Source of the DNA: Candidatus Vogelbacteria bacterium CG22_combo_CG10-13_8_21_14_all_37_9
GTDB lineage: Bacteria > Patescibacteriota > Minisyncoccia > Phycocordibacterales > XYD1-FULL-46-19
Direction: 5' to 3'
Assembly (NCBI GenBank): GCA_002772495.1
Contig: PCSX01000024.1
Span: 1-13,935, forward strand
Length of the DNA stretch: 13,935 nucleotides
Under the pieces are notes generated by a model. That model had not been told where the DNA came from. It saw nothing but the letters and a program-made list of their open reading frames with translations, and did no database searches. Each line of letters opens with the position of its first letter. The first letter of the stretch is position 1. Positions 1-6,648 of this stretch are shown in pieces. The translations under genes were made by a program, and so were the position numbers.

Positions 1-1673
1 ATGTGACGATCGTGGTTATTACTTTTATCGCGCTCGGTAAATATTTGGAAGCTCAATCAAAAATAAAGACGGGCGACGCCATAGAAAAACTTCTTAATTT
101 GCAAGCCAAGACAGCACTCGTTATCCGCCCCTCGACTACGCTCGGGATAAATGAGGAAGTTGAAATATTGGTAAATGATGTAAAGCATGGTGATCTAATC
201 ATTGTAAAGCCGGGAACGAAGATTCCTGTGGACGGCGTCGTAACTCTCGGCAGTTCTTTTGTTGATGAATCTATGGTTACAGGAGAGCCGATGCCTGTCC
301 AAAAAAAGATTGGAGATAGTGTTGTGTCTGGAACGATCAATACCAGTGGCTCATTCACATTTAAGGCAACGAAAGTCGGATCAGAAACATTACTTGCCCA
401 GATCATCAAGATGGTCGAGGACGCTCAAGGAAGTAAGGCTCCGATACAGGCACTCGCAGACAAAATTTCGTCAGTCTTTGTGCCTATTGTTCTGGTAATC
501 GCTTTTCTTTCTCTTGGTGCATGGCTCATCGTTGGATCGCAATATTTAGGCTTCTCTCAAGCTTTATCATTTGGCCTCGTTTCATTCGTAGGAATTCTGG
601 TCATTGCGTGTCCTTGTGCTCTTGGTCTTGCTACCCCGACGGCGATTATCGTTGGAGTCGGCAAAGGGGCAAAAGAAGGCATTTTAATTAAAGATGCAGC
701 TACTCTTGAAAAACTACATAAGGTAAATACGGTTGTGGTTGATAAAACAGGCACCTTAACCCGTGGTAAGCCGACACTCGTCGATATTCAAAATCTTTCT
801 AATTTTAAAGATGATGAATTAATATCAATTATTGCTTCGCTTGAAAAAAAATCAGAACATCCGATTGCACAGGCGATTATCAACTACGCCCAAGAGAAAA
901 ATCTCACCCTTTCGGAGGTGTCTAATTTTGAGAATCTAGAGGGTCGGGGCTTAAAAGGTTTTTTAACCGAAAAAGAATATTTTGTTGGCAATGCCCAATT
1001 AATCAAGGATCTTAAAATTTCTTTTGATAGAGCTTTACTTAATCAATTTACCACTCAAGGAAAAACGCCCGTTATTTTAGCGACCAAGGAAGTTGTTTTG
1101 GGTTTTGTCATGGTGGCTGATGAAATAAAAGCGGAGTCAGTTGAAGCAATAAAAAATCTTCACAAACTTGGTATCAGGGTGGTTATGCTTACTGGTGATG
1201 ATGAAAGAGCCGCTAAATACATTGGATCGCTTGTTGGTATTGATGATGTTGTCGCTCATGTACTGCCACAAGATAAGCTTGAAAAAATAAAAGAGCTTCA
1301 GTCGCAGGGTCGAGTGGTGGCAATGGCTGGTGACGGCGTAAATGATGCTCCCGCACTCGCTCAAGCAGACGTAGGTATAGCCATGGGGACTGGCACTGAT
1401 GTGGCGATTGAATCGGCCGGGATCACTTTGTTGGGTGGCGATATCTCTAAATTAGTCAAAGCGATTAGATTATCTAAAATGACCATGCGGGGGATTAAAC
1501 AAAATTTATTTTGGGCTTTTATTTATAATATCGTCGGCATTCCTCTAGCGACCGGATTATTTTATCCACTTTTTGGTTGGCTATTGAATCCGGTGTTTGC
1601 CGGTTTGGCGATGGCGCTATCGAGTGTTTCCGTGGTCTCTAATTCTCTACGGATTAAAGCAAAACAATTATAA
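1..1673 (+). CDS. copA: Cu(I)-exporting P1B-type ATPase CopA, 5' partial
   Basis: Pumps Cu(I) out of the cytoplasm across the membrane, driven by ATP. The visible 556 residues start inside a membrane helix, so the N-terminal helices and any HMA domains lie upstream; the GTG at 3 is probably an internal Val codon. Visible in order: actuator-domain TGE (93-95), CPC membrane metal site (203-205), phosphorylated Asp in DKTGT (247-251), the HP of the nucleotide domain (286-287), GDGVND hinge (443-448). The last two helices carry YN (508-509) and M537-A-L-S-S, the residues typical of Cu(I) rather than Zn/Cd pumps. Residues about 43-49 (PSTTLGI) look like an extra segment in the actuator domain, encoded by a repeat-like sequence. 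The copper-linked genes downstream fit this role. The family call is very secure; metal specificity is inferred from the helix motifs. Confidence 0.96.
   Translation, partial: VTIVVITFIALGKYLEAQSKIKTGDAIEKLLNLQAKTALVIRPSTTLGINEEVEILVNDVKHGDLIIVKPGTKIPVDGVVTLGSSFVDESMVTGEPMPVQKKIGDSVVSGTINTSGSFTFKATKVGSETLLAQIIKMVEDAQGSKAPIQALADKISSVFVPIVLVIAFLSLGAWLIVGSQYLGFSQALSFGLVSFVGILVIACPCALGLATPTAIIVGVGKGAKEGILIKDAATLEKLHKVNTVVVDKTGTLTRGKPTLVDIQNLSNFKDDELISIIASLEKKSEHPIAQAIINYAQEKNLTLSEVSNFENLEGRGLKGFLTEKEYFVGNAQLIKDLKISFDRALLNQFTTQGKTPVILATKEVVLGFVMVADEIKAESVEAIKNLHKLGIRVVMLTGDDERAAKYIGSLVGIDDVVAHVLPQDKLEKIKELQSQGRVVAMAGDGVNDAPALAQADVGIAMGTGTDVAIESAGITLLGGDISKLVKAIRLSKMTMRGIKQNLFWAFIYNIVGIPLATGLFYPLFGWLLNPVFAGLAMALSSVSVVSNSLRIKAKQL
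121..150. repeat. Short palindromic repeat-like insertion inside copA
   Basis: A 30-base segment bounded by a 6-base inverted repeat, TTATCC at one end and GGATAA at the other, with a GC-rich core (CCCTCGACTACGCTCGGG) unlike the AT-rich surroundings. It is read in frame and encodes roughly PSTTLGI, which has no counterpart that I recall in the CopA actuator domain at this loop. The core resembles short dispersed palindromic repeats I recall from Patescibacteria and Bacteroidetes genomes. I see no second copy in this window, so its repeat status is an inference. Confidence 0.5.
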
Positions 1674-1690
1674 ACTTAATTTAAATTAAA

Positions 1691-1933
1691 ATGATGTACG
1701 GATTATATAACAATTATGGGTTTGGTTATGGAATGATGAATGGCTTATTGGGGGGACTAATGATGATCGTTTTTTGGATCTTGTTAATTATGTTTTTCAT
1801 TTGGGTAGTAAAAGAAATTAGTGGTCAATTTAACAATAAACACTCTAAAGCTTTGGAAATTTTGCAAGAGCGATATGCTAAAGGGGAAATTGATAAAGAA
1901 GAGTTTAAATCCAAACAAAAAGATTTAGTTTAA
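1691..1933 (+). CDS. Small membrane protein with C-terminal SHOCT domain
   Basis: 80 residues. The N-terminus is rich in Met, Tyr and Gly (Met 1, 2, 15, 16, 24, 25), followed by one hydrophobic helix at about 19-40 and a charged C-terminal helix pair at 53-80. The latter has the ALEILxERYAxGEIDxEEF pattern of the SHOCT (short C-terminal) domain. SHOCT domains are thought to act in oligomerisation or protein contacts, and small SHOCT membrane proteins are often found beside copper ATPase genes. It lies 17 bases after copA, so co-transcription is likely. The second of two adjacent ATG codons (1694) is an equally possible start; neither has a Shine-Dalgarno motif. Its own function is unknown; the Met-rich head facing outward could touch Cu(I), but that is speculation. 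Confidence 0.88.
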   Translation: MMYGLYNNYGFGYGMMNGLLGGLMMIVFWILLIMFFIWVVKEISGQFNNKHSKALEILQERYAKGEIDKEEFKSKQKDLV

Positions 1934-1944
1934 TTATTAGCTCG

Positions 1945-1967
1945 TTTAATTAGGATCATTAATTAAA
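1945..1967. repeat. AT-only inverted repeat before the next gene
   Basis: TTTAATTA and TAATTAAA form a perfect 8-bp inverted repeat around a 7-base centre, ending 3 bases before the ATG at 1971. It could be an operator or an mRNA hairpin near the start codon. Because it is pure A/T in an AT-rich gap, chance is also plausible. Confidence 0.25.
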
Positions 1968-1970
1968 AAT

Positions 1971-2192
1971 ATGAAATTATCAAAATTAATTCACCTTATT
2001 AGTATCATTGTTGGTTTGGCCGGTGTACTTACTTTTGGTGGTGCAATTTTAGGCGGAGCGGATAATTTAGTTTTTGGGATTACAAAAATTGACGCTCTGT
2101 TTTGTTCTGCGATTCTTATCCTCATCGCTATTTGGACTCAAATTGGTGCTAATTACTATTTACAATTAGAGAAAAATAGAAAAATTATTTAG
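1971..2192 (+). CDS. Two-helix membrane protein, unknown function
   Basis: 73 residues with two hydrophobic helices at about 8-29 and 42-62, joined by a short Gly/Asp-containing loop (GGADNLVFGITKID) and ending in a basic tail (EKNRKII). One Cys (45) lies inside the second helix. I do not recognise the family. It sits 37 bases after the SHOCT gene and before further small membrane proteins, so it probably belongs to the same transcript as copA. No Shine-Dalgarno motif precedes the ATG. The gene is believable from its length, its clear helix pattern and the tight packing, but no activity can be assigned. Confidence 0.72.
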   Translation: MKLSKLIHLISIIVGLAGVLTFGGAILGGADNLVFGITKIDALFCSAILILIAIWTQIGANYYLQLEKNRKII

Positions 2193-2235
2193 AGTAGGAA
2201 ATTTATCTTTGAGAAAAACTTTAAACTATATCACA

Positions 2236-2358
2236 ATGTCTTGTCATCAAAACAAACCAGAATCTGAAAATAGTTATCATCCCAAAATGATGGGCTTGTT
2301 GATGTTTTGTTGTCTTTTACTAATAATGATTTTAATCATTATAGCGTTTGTTAAATAG
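2236..2358 (+). CDS. 40-residue single-helix membrane peptide
   Basis: A short reading frame. The soluble head (about residues 1-17) has Cys 3, His 4 and His 15; it is followed by MMG and one strongly hydrophobic helix (about 20-39) that contains a Cys-Cys pair (25-26) and Met 18, 19, 23 and 31. The stop codon overlaps the region just before the next ATG at 2363. The clear head-plus-helix design and its fit in an otherwise empty 170-base gap argue that it is real. Similar tiny Cys/Met-containing membrane peptides sit near copper genes in other bacteria, so a metal link is possible but unproven. No family name is recognised. Confidence 0.5.
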   Translation: MSCHQNKPESENSYHPKMMGLLMFCCLLLIMILIIIAFVK

Positions 2359-2362
2359 ATCA

Positions 2363-2782
2363 ATGAAATTTTTAGCCAAAAAAATTATTGCCAGCCTTGT
2401 CTTAAGTTCGTTTTTAGCGATTGTTTTTTTTAGTTTTACGGTGATGTGGCATCAGCCAGATCAAGCGATGGTTAATAATTGTCCTTTTTCATCTCTAAAT
2501 CAATCACTTTGTCCACTCAATTCTATGGCCGTAGTCATTCATCATCTTTTGGCCTACCACAGTTTTCTCAATATTCCTCTTAACTTAAGTTTGAGTCTTC
2601 TTTTAATCAACCTGCTGTTCTTTTTAATTGGATTTCGACTAATATTTTTTCAATCTAAATTACCTTTACCCGCTCTGCCAATTTTAAATCAGATTTTAAA
2701 TGTTTTTTTGTTTAAACTGATTGGCCGAAGGGAAATTATTCGTTGGCTGGCTTTATTGGAGAATAGTCCAGCTTTTATTTAA
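2363..2782 (+). CDS. Membrane protein with paired Cys, unknown function
   Basis: 139 residues from ATG 2363; a TTG start 15 bases earlier would overlap the upstream peptide and is less likely. An N-terminal helix at about 8-28 leads into a loop with H30, M36, C40-P and C50-P, then a helix at about 70-95 and a weaker hydrophobic stretch at 102-120. The two CP dipeptides ten residues apart, with His 30, 60, 61 and 66 nearby, look like an external disulfide or metal site. The C-terminus is basic and probably cytoplasmic. I do not recognise the family. It follows the 40-residue peptide by 4 bases and is the last gene before a hairpin, so it may end the copA transcript. Confidence 0.7.
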   Translation: MKFLAKKIIASLVLSSFLAIVFFSFTVMWHQPDQAMVNNCPFSSLNQSLCPLNSMAVVIHHLLAYHSFLNIPLNLSLSLLLINLLFFLIGFRLIFFQSKLPLPALPILNQILNVFLFKLIGRREIIRWLALLENSPAFI

Positions 2783-2787
2783 GGGCC

Positions 2788-2812
2788 CCTAAAAAGTCAA
2801 ACGGCTTTTAGG
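2788..2812 (+). terminator. Hairpin after the copA-side gene group
   Basis: CCTAAAA pairs with TTTTAGG, then after one bulged A the bases GTC pair with GGC, around an AAAC loop. That gives about ten pairs. It starts 6 bases after the stop codon at 2782. Only TGTTT follows, so the U-run is poor; it may be a weak terminator or a stabilising 3' end rather than a strong stop. Confidence 0.45.
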
Positions 2813-2875
2813 TGTTTAAACTCGTATTCCATTGCGATTATTTGTTTTATCAAATTTTAATCACTACTAATCATT

Positions 2876-3388
2876 ATGAAATCAAAAACAATTATTATTA
2901 CAGTTTTTATTAGTTTGCTTGTAGCTATCCTTTTGGTTTGGGGTTATGTAAAAAATGACAATTCGGCCGCTTCTGTTCAGGGAGTCAAAGTGACTAATGC
3001 TTCCAGTGTTTTGACAGCTACTAACACTATTCACGATTTTGGTTCTATCGCGATGAAAAATGGCAATGTTAGTAAAGACTTTAGGTTTACTAACTCCTCT
3101 GAACAAGAAGTTGTTATACGAAGTTTAGAAACTTCTTGTATGTGTACTACCGCTTTTTTAGTTGAGTCAGATGGTTCCACTAAAGGTCCTTTTGGTATGG
3201 CTGGTATGGGTGGAGTGACCAATGCAAATGAAACGATCAGGGTTGGTGAAAACAGGATTCTTCGAGTAGTCTATGATCCTAAGGCTCATGGTCCAGCTGG
3301 AGTGGGGCCAATTGATCGTTTTATCACTATTACTGATGACTCTGGTCGCATTCTTCGTTTTGAGATAAAAGCTTTAGTTACTCCTTAA
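2876..3388 (+). CDS. Membrane-anchored DUF1573 domain protein with CxC motif
   Basis: 170 residues. An N-terminal signal or anchor helix (about 5-24) is followed by an extracytoplasmic beta-rich domain with the DUF1573 pattern: HDFGSI (53-58), a FRFTNSS strand (70-75) and SCMCTT (87-92), where C88-M-C90 is the hallmark site. An insertion with GPFGMAGMGG (105-113) adds Met 108 and 111. DUF1573 has an immunoglobulin-like fold, and no enzyme activity is established to my knowledge. The CMC plus nearby Met residues would suit Cu(I), or a disulfide reduced by the next gene's product. A gap of only 4 bases separates it from the CcdA-like gene, so the two probably work together. The start is the only ATG that keeps the whole hydrophobic segment. 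Confidence 0.88.
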   Translation: MKSKTIIITVFISLLVAILLVWGYVKNDNSAASVQGVKVTNASSVLTATNTIHDFGSIAMKNGNVSKDFRFTNSSEQEVVIRSLETSCMCTTAFLVESDGSTKGPFGMAGMGGVTNANETIRVGENRILRVVYDPKAHGPAGVGPIDRFITITDDSGRILRFEIKALVTP

Positions 3389-3392
3389 CTAT

Positions 3393-4172
3393 ATGAAAAA
3401 ACTTATCATTAGTTTGGGAGTCATTTTATTAGCTTTTATTATGATTGTTAGTTTAAAATACAGCGCTGGTTTTTCAAATTTCCTTTGGAGTTTAAGTGCT
3501 GGTGGGACTTGGCTTCTACCTTTAGTGATCTTTTCAGCTCTACTTGATAGTGTCCATCCTTGTTCCTTTTCGATTCTGTTGATCACGATTGCTTTTCTTT
3601 TTGGTTTACAAATGACCAGAAAGAAAATTCTTCAGATTGGTGGTCTTTATATTGCGGGTATCTTTGCGGCCTATTTTACGATTGGTATTGGTGTTTTGGG
3701 AATCATTCATATCTTTAATGTACCTCATTTTATGGGTAAATTAGGAGCTTCTTTACTGATTATTTTCGGCTTACTTAATTTAATCGGGGCACTGTTTCCT
3801 AAATTTCCAATTAAACTTAAAATTCCTAACATCGCTCATCGGTCGATGGGTCGGCTCATTAACACTGTTTCTTTGCCAGCCACTTTTGCTTTAGGTTTAT
3901 TGGTTGGTCTTTGTCAATTCCCATGTATGGGTGGTCCCTACTTGATGGTGATTGGCTTACTTCATGATCAGCGGTCTTATTTTGAAGGTTTAGTTTATCT
4001 GCTACTTTATAATGTCATTTTAGTGATACCTCTTATTGCGACTCTCTGGCTGGCGGCTAATCCAATTTTAGTCGATAAAGTTCAAGATTGGAGACAAACT
4101 AAAATGAAAGATGTCCATTTTTGGGCTGGTCTCATTATGATTATTATTGGTCTCTTAGTTTTATTTATCTAA
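3393..4172 (+). CDS. CcdA/DsbD-like transmembrane thiol transporter
   Basis: 259 residues, mostly membrane helices. Proteins of the DsbD/CcdA transmembrane family pass electrons from cytoplasmic thioredoxin to outer-face thiol proteins using two Cys in the membrane core. Here the first half has HPCSF (C57) and the second half CQFPCMGG (C174 and C178), the expected symmetric placement. An extra N-terminal helix (about 4-22) precedes the first conserved helix. It starts 4 bases after the DUF1573 gene and ends 1 base before the next gene, which indicates one operon. No thioredoxin or glutaredoxin domain is fused to it, so the outer partner must be another protein; DUF1573 or the Cys-rich protein at 4686 are candidates by position. 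Classic cytochrome c maturation genes are absent here. Confidence 0.9.
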   Translation: MKKLIISLGVILLAFIMIVSLKYSAGFSNFLWSLSAGGTWLLPLVIFSALLDSVHPCSFSILLITIAFLFGLQMTRKKILQIGGLYIAGIFAAYFTIGIGVLGIIHIFNVPHFMGKLGASLLIIFGLLNLIGALFPKFPIKLKIPNIAHRSMGRLINTVSLPATFALGLLVGLCQFPCMGGPYLMVIGLLHDQRSYFEGLVYLLLYNVILVIPLIATLWLAANPILVDKVQDWRQTKMKDVHFWAGLIMIIIGLLVLFI

Positions 4173-4173
4173 C

Positions 4174-4680
4174 ATGAAATCAATAAATTCAAAAAAACAA
4201 TTTTCGTTTGAAGAATTCATGGCTCAAATCGAAAGGGCGAGAAAAGAGGGCAGTGTTGATCTTTCGACTGCGGAAGATTTGAGTTTAGCAGTGATGAATT
4301 TGATTAGTTTGGAAGAACATTTTTTCTTCACGGCCATGAAAACTGGTCGAGATGAATATCTGGATACTTCAGCGGAAATTCGAAATATGCGCAAGGAATT
4401 ATTGGCTGAATTAATGCCCAATCATGAAGGGGAAACTTGGTGTGCTTCTAAACATTTACTTTCATCTACGATGCGTTTGATTGAGGTGGCGAATAAATTA
4501 CAATCAGCTAACAAAAAAAAGGAGGCTTTGGAATTATTTAAAAAAGCTTATCAAGTTTATGCTATTTTTTGGGCCTTAAAACTTAAGCTTATTAATTCGG
4601 AAAATATAAAAACAGCTGCTACTAGTAGTGATCGACTGGAAGATTTAGTCACTAAATTAGCTGATTGTTGTCAAGAATAA
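4174..4680 (+). CDS. Soluble helical protein of unknown function
   Basis: 168 residues with no signal peptide or membrane helix, probably cytoplasmic and almost all alpha-helical. A first helical block (about 32-80) contains E47-E48-H49 and ends in a basic/acidic helix (MRKELLAEL). A middle motif ETWCASKH (C90, H94) leads into a long helix pair (95-138), and the protein ends in C165-C166 close to the C-terminus. I believe I have seen similar sequences in Patescibacteria genomes but know no name or function. It begins 1 base after the CcdA-like gene, so translation is probably coupled. The Cys/His content fits a thiol or metal partner on the cytoplasmic side, which is an inference from context only. 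Confidence 0.8.
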   Translation: MKSINSKKQFSFEEFMAQIERARKEGSVDLSTAEDLSLAVMNLISLEEHFFFTAMKTGRDEYLDTSAEIRNMRKELLAELMPNHEGETWCASKHLLSSTMRLIEVANKLQSANKKKEALELFKKAYQVYAIFWALKLKLINSENIKTAATSSDRLEDLVTKLADCCQE

Positions 4681-4685
4681 AATAT

Positions 4686-5606
4686 ATGGAAAATAATAAT
4701 CTAAACAAACACAATCTAGTAAAAATATTGTCTCTAATTATTGTAGTGGTGTTTATCGGTTTGGGTGTGTTTTTACTTAGAAATCAAAAAACAATAGAAC
4801 CACTTCAATTAAAAAATAATTTGACTGCTAAAACTCTAAATCAGACTCCTGATTTAGAGGAGGTGATCAGACCAATGGAGGGGATCATTTTGCCAGTGAC
4901 TTGGGCTGATCTTGGTGCCCAGTTAGTCAAGGCTGGCGTGATTGATGTCGATAAATTTAAATCACTTTATGAGGAGAGAGGAACTTTTCCCGAAGAATAT
5001 CAGAAGCTCCTTTTAGGTCATAACCCCGACCGACTAAAAATTACTCGGGCTAATGCTGGCTATCTTCTCAATTTATTCTGGGCTTTAGGTTTAGCTAATA
5101 AAAATTCTATTCTTGATCAAGGTGAGATGACTGATCCAAAATATGGCGGGGCAGGTGGATTTGCTTCAACGGGTGGTTGGACTATGGCCAAAGGTGACCC
5201 GATGGATCACTATAGCAAACATCAGTTCTTCACTCTAAACTCGGATCAACAAATGTTAGTAGATAAAGTATCGCGAGGAATCTATCGTCCTTGTTGTAAT
5301 AATTCGACTCATTTTCCGGATTGTAATCATGGTATGGCAATGCTCGGATTACTAGAATTATTAGCGAGCCAAGGTGCTAGTGAACAAGAAATGTGGCAGA
5401 CGGCTTTAGTGGTCAATGCTTATTGGTTCCCCGATACTTATTTGACTATTGCTAGTTATTTTAAAGACCAAGGTTTTGATTGGTCCGAGCTTGATCCAAA
5501 GGAAGTTTTGGGAGTATCTTACTCTAGTTCGGCTGGTTCAAAAAGAATTGTGTCTTTAGTTTCCCAATCACAAGGCGATCGTGGAGGCAGTAGTTGTGGT
5601 GTATAA
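4686..5606 (+). CDS. Membrane-anchored protein with Cys/His cluster, unknown
   Basis: 306 residues from ATG 4686; a TTG start at 4665 would overlap the previous gene and only add residues before the anchor. One N-terminal helix (about 11-31) places a large domain outside the membrane. A helical part (about 70-140) is followed by a Gly-rich stretch (153-164), H175 and H179. A strongly patterned block comes next: RPCCNN (C203, C204), H209, FPDC (C213), NHG (H215). A helix and NAYWFPDTY (244-252) follow. The tail ends GGSSCGV with C304. The Cys/His cluster could bind metal or hold disulfides. I recognise no named family, though this block feels conserved in Patescibacteria. Position after a CcdA-like transporter and before an HMA protein suggests a role in envelope thiol or copper handling. 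Confidence 0.82.
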   Translation: MENNNLNKHNLVKILSLIIVVVFIGLGVFLLRNQKTIEPLQLKNNLTAKTLNQTPDLEEVIRPMEGIILPVTWADLGAQLVKAGVIDVDKFKSLYEERGTFPEEYQKLLLGHNPDRLKITRANAGYLLNLFWALGLANKNSILDQGEMTDPKYGGAGGFASTGGWTMAKGDPMDHYSKHQFFTLNSDQQMLVDKVSRGIYRPCCNNSTHFPDCNHGMAMLGLLELLASQGASEQEMWQTALVVNAYWFPDTYLTIASYFKDQGFDWSELDPKEVLGVSYSSSAGSKRIVSLVSQSQGDRGGSSCGV

Positions 5607-5615
5607 TAGAAATTA

Positions 5616-6278
5616 ATGACAAAATATATTTTCCATATCCACGGCATCCATTGTCAGGCTTGTGTTTTATTGATCGAAAGAGAATTGATAGAATTATCTA
5701 ACGTCGTTCAGACCACAGTCAGTCTCCAATCTCATTCGTTGGAAATCCATGGTGATTTTGGTGAGCAAACTCTTGAACAAATCGCCGAAGAATTAACTGA
5801 CGTTCTTAAAATTTATGGTTATTATGTGTCGGTTGAAAAACAACTTAAGAAAAAACAATGGTCGGAATTTAAAATTGCCGTTCCTATCTCTTTGGTTTTT
5901 ATTATTTTGTTTGTAGTGCTTCAGAAAATGGGGATTGTTAATCTAGTTAGTGCTGGCAATGTAACTTATGGTACAGCTTTTGTCATCGGTATCATTGCCT
6001 CGCTTTCAACTTGCATGGCGGTCGTTGGCGGGTTGGTTCTTTCAATGTCTGCTACCTTTGCCAAAGAAGGAGATAAGGTTAAGCCTCAGCTTATGTTCCA
6101 TGCCGGACGAATTATTTCGTTTTTTGTACTTGGTGGTGTCATTGGTGCTATTGGTGCAGTATTTACGCTCAACACTTCAGCGACATTCATCTTGAGTTTG
6201 ATTATTGGTATTGTTATGCTCATTCTCGGTATCAATCTTCTCGATACATTCCATTGGGCTAAAAAGTTTCAGCCATAA
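5616..6278 (+). CDS. HMA domain plus first half of SafE/DsbD_2 membrane domain
   Basis: 220 residues. An N-terminal heavy-metal-associated domain (1-75) carries GIHCQAC with C13 and C16, the usual Cu(I) site. After a basic linker, helices at about 88-106, 116-145, 160-184 and 188-210 match the first part of the TauE/SafE-like DsbD_2 (UreH-like) family, including the ASLSTCMAVVGG helix with C133. The gene stops at TAA 6276-6278, and the very next codon is ATG in the same frame, opening a reading frame that continues the family without a break. Such fusions usually form one protein, so this is either a nonsense-split gene or two subunits made by stop-restart. The likely task is moving Cu(I) or electrons to the outer face. 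Confidence 0.85.
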   Translation: MTKYIFHIHGIHCQACVLLIERELIELSNVVQTTVSLQSHSLEIHGDFGEQTLEQIAEELTDVLKIYGYYVSVEKQLKKKQWSEFKIAVPISLVFIILFVVLQKMGIVNLVSAGNVTYGTAFVIGIIASLSTCMAVVGGLVLSMSATFAKEGDKVKPQLMFHAGRIISFFVLGGVIGAIGAVFTLNTSATFILSLIIGIVMLILGINLLDTFHWAKKFQP

Positions 6279-6635
6279 ATGCCAAAGTTTATTTCCAAGC
6301 ATGCTCATGGAGTTTCGAAATTTAATCACACCCTGACACCACTTTTGGTCGGTATAGCAACCTTCTTTCTTCCATGCGGATTCACGCAATCGATGCAACT
6401 CTACACATTAACTACCGGTGGTTTTCTTCAAGGTGGACTCACTATGTTTGCCTTCGCGTTTGGTACCTTGCCGATTCTCGCTCTAATCAGTTTTAGCTCA
6501 TTCAGTATCCAAAAGAGTTCAAAAGCTGGAGTCTTCTTTAAGACAGCTGGGCTGATTGTTATCATGTTTGCTCTCTTCAACCTTATCAATAGCTTGGTGG
6601 TCATTGGAATCATACCGCCAGTGTTCAATTTCTAG
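6279..6635 (+). CDS. Second half of split SafE/DsbD_2 membrane domain
   Basis: 118 residues in the same frame as the preceding gene, with ATG directly after its TAA. It begins with a basic loop and NHTLTPLL, then a helix with FLPCGFTQS (C33), the second-half counterpart of the C133 helix upstream. Further helices are at about 48-72 and 88-112. Alone it is too short for a family member; together with the upstream piece it forms a normal-length protein. If the stop is a true mutation, this is the 3' part of a pseudogene. If ribosomes restart at TAAATG, both halves could assemble, since the family is built from two similar halves each with one Cys. No Shine-Dalgarno motif helps decide. Confidence 0.75.
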   Translation: MPKFISKHAHGVSKFNHTLTPLLVGIATFFLPCGFTQSMQLYTLTTGGFLQGGLTMFAFAFGTLPILALISFSSFSIQKSSKAGVFFKTAGLIVIMFALFNLINSLVVIGIIPPVFNF

Positions 6636-6641
6636 TATAAT
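6636..6641 (+). promoter_or_regulatory. Consensus -10 box 7 bases before the cupredoxin-like gene
   Basis: A perfect TATAAT directly follows the stop codon at 6635 and lies 7 bases before ATG 6649, so the transcript would start at or next to the ATG and be leaderless. I find no good -35 at 16-18 bases. It could instead be chance in AT-rich DNA. Confidence 0.35.
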
Positions 6642-6648
6642 TTCAATT

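Noticed and set aside
3..5. GTG at the window start as the true start of copA
   Set aside because: The frame begins in the middle of a membrane helix of the family, and the conserved N-terminal helices are missing; the gene clearly continues upstream.
53..409. 118-residue open frame on the - strand inside copA
   Set aside because: It lies opposite the well-supported copA gene, has no family pattern, and contains the reverse reading of the palindromic repeat.
1..1673. Recent horizontal transfer of copA and the SafE genes based on base composition
   Set aside because: Parts of both look richer in G and C than the neighbours, but I cannot measure it reliably by eye and conserved metal-transporter motifs bias composition.
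5968..6195. 75-residue + strand frame within the HMA-SafE gene
   Set aside because: It is a shifted frame inside a clear family match, with no start signal or domain of its own.
6276..6278. Recoding of TAA as an amino acid
   Set aside because: TAA ends 16 of the 21 genes in the window, so reading it as sense is not credible; a mutation or stop-restart explains the site better.
6556..6648. Upstream start for the cupredoxin-like gene
   Set aside because: It would overlap the SafE half by 80 bases and add a Cys/Trp-rich peptide before the natural membrane anchor; ATG 6649 gives a normal N-terminus.
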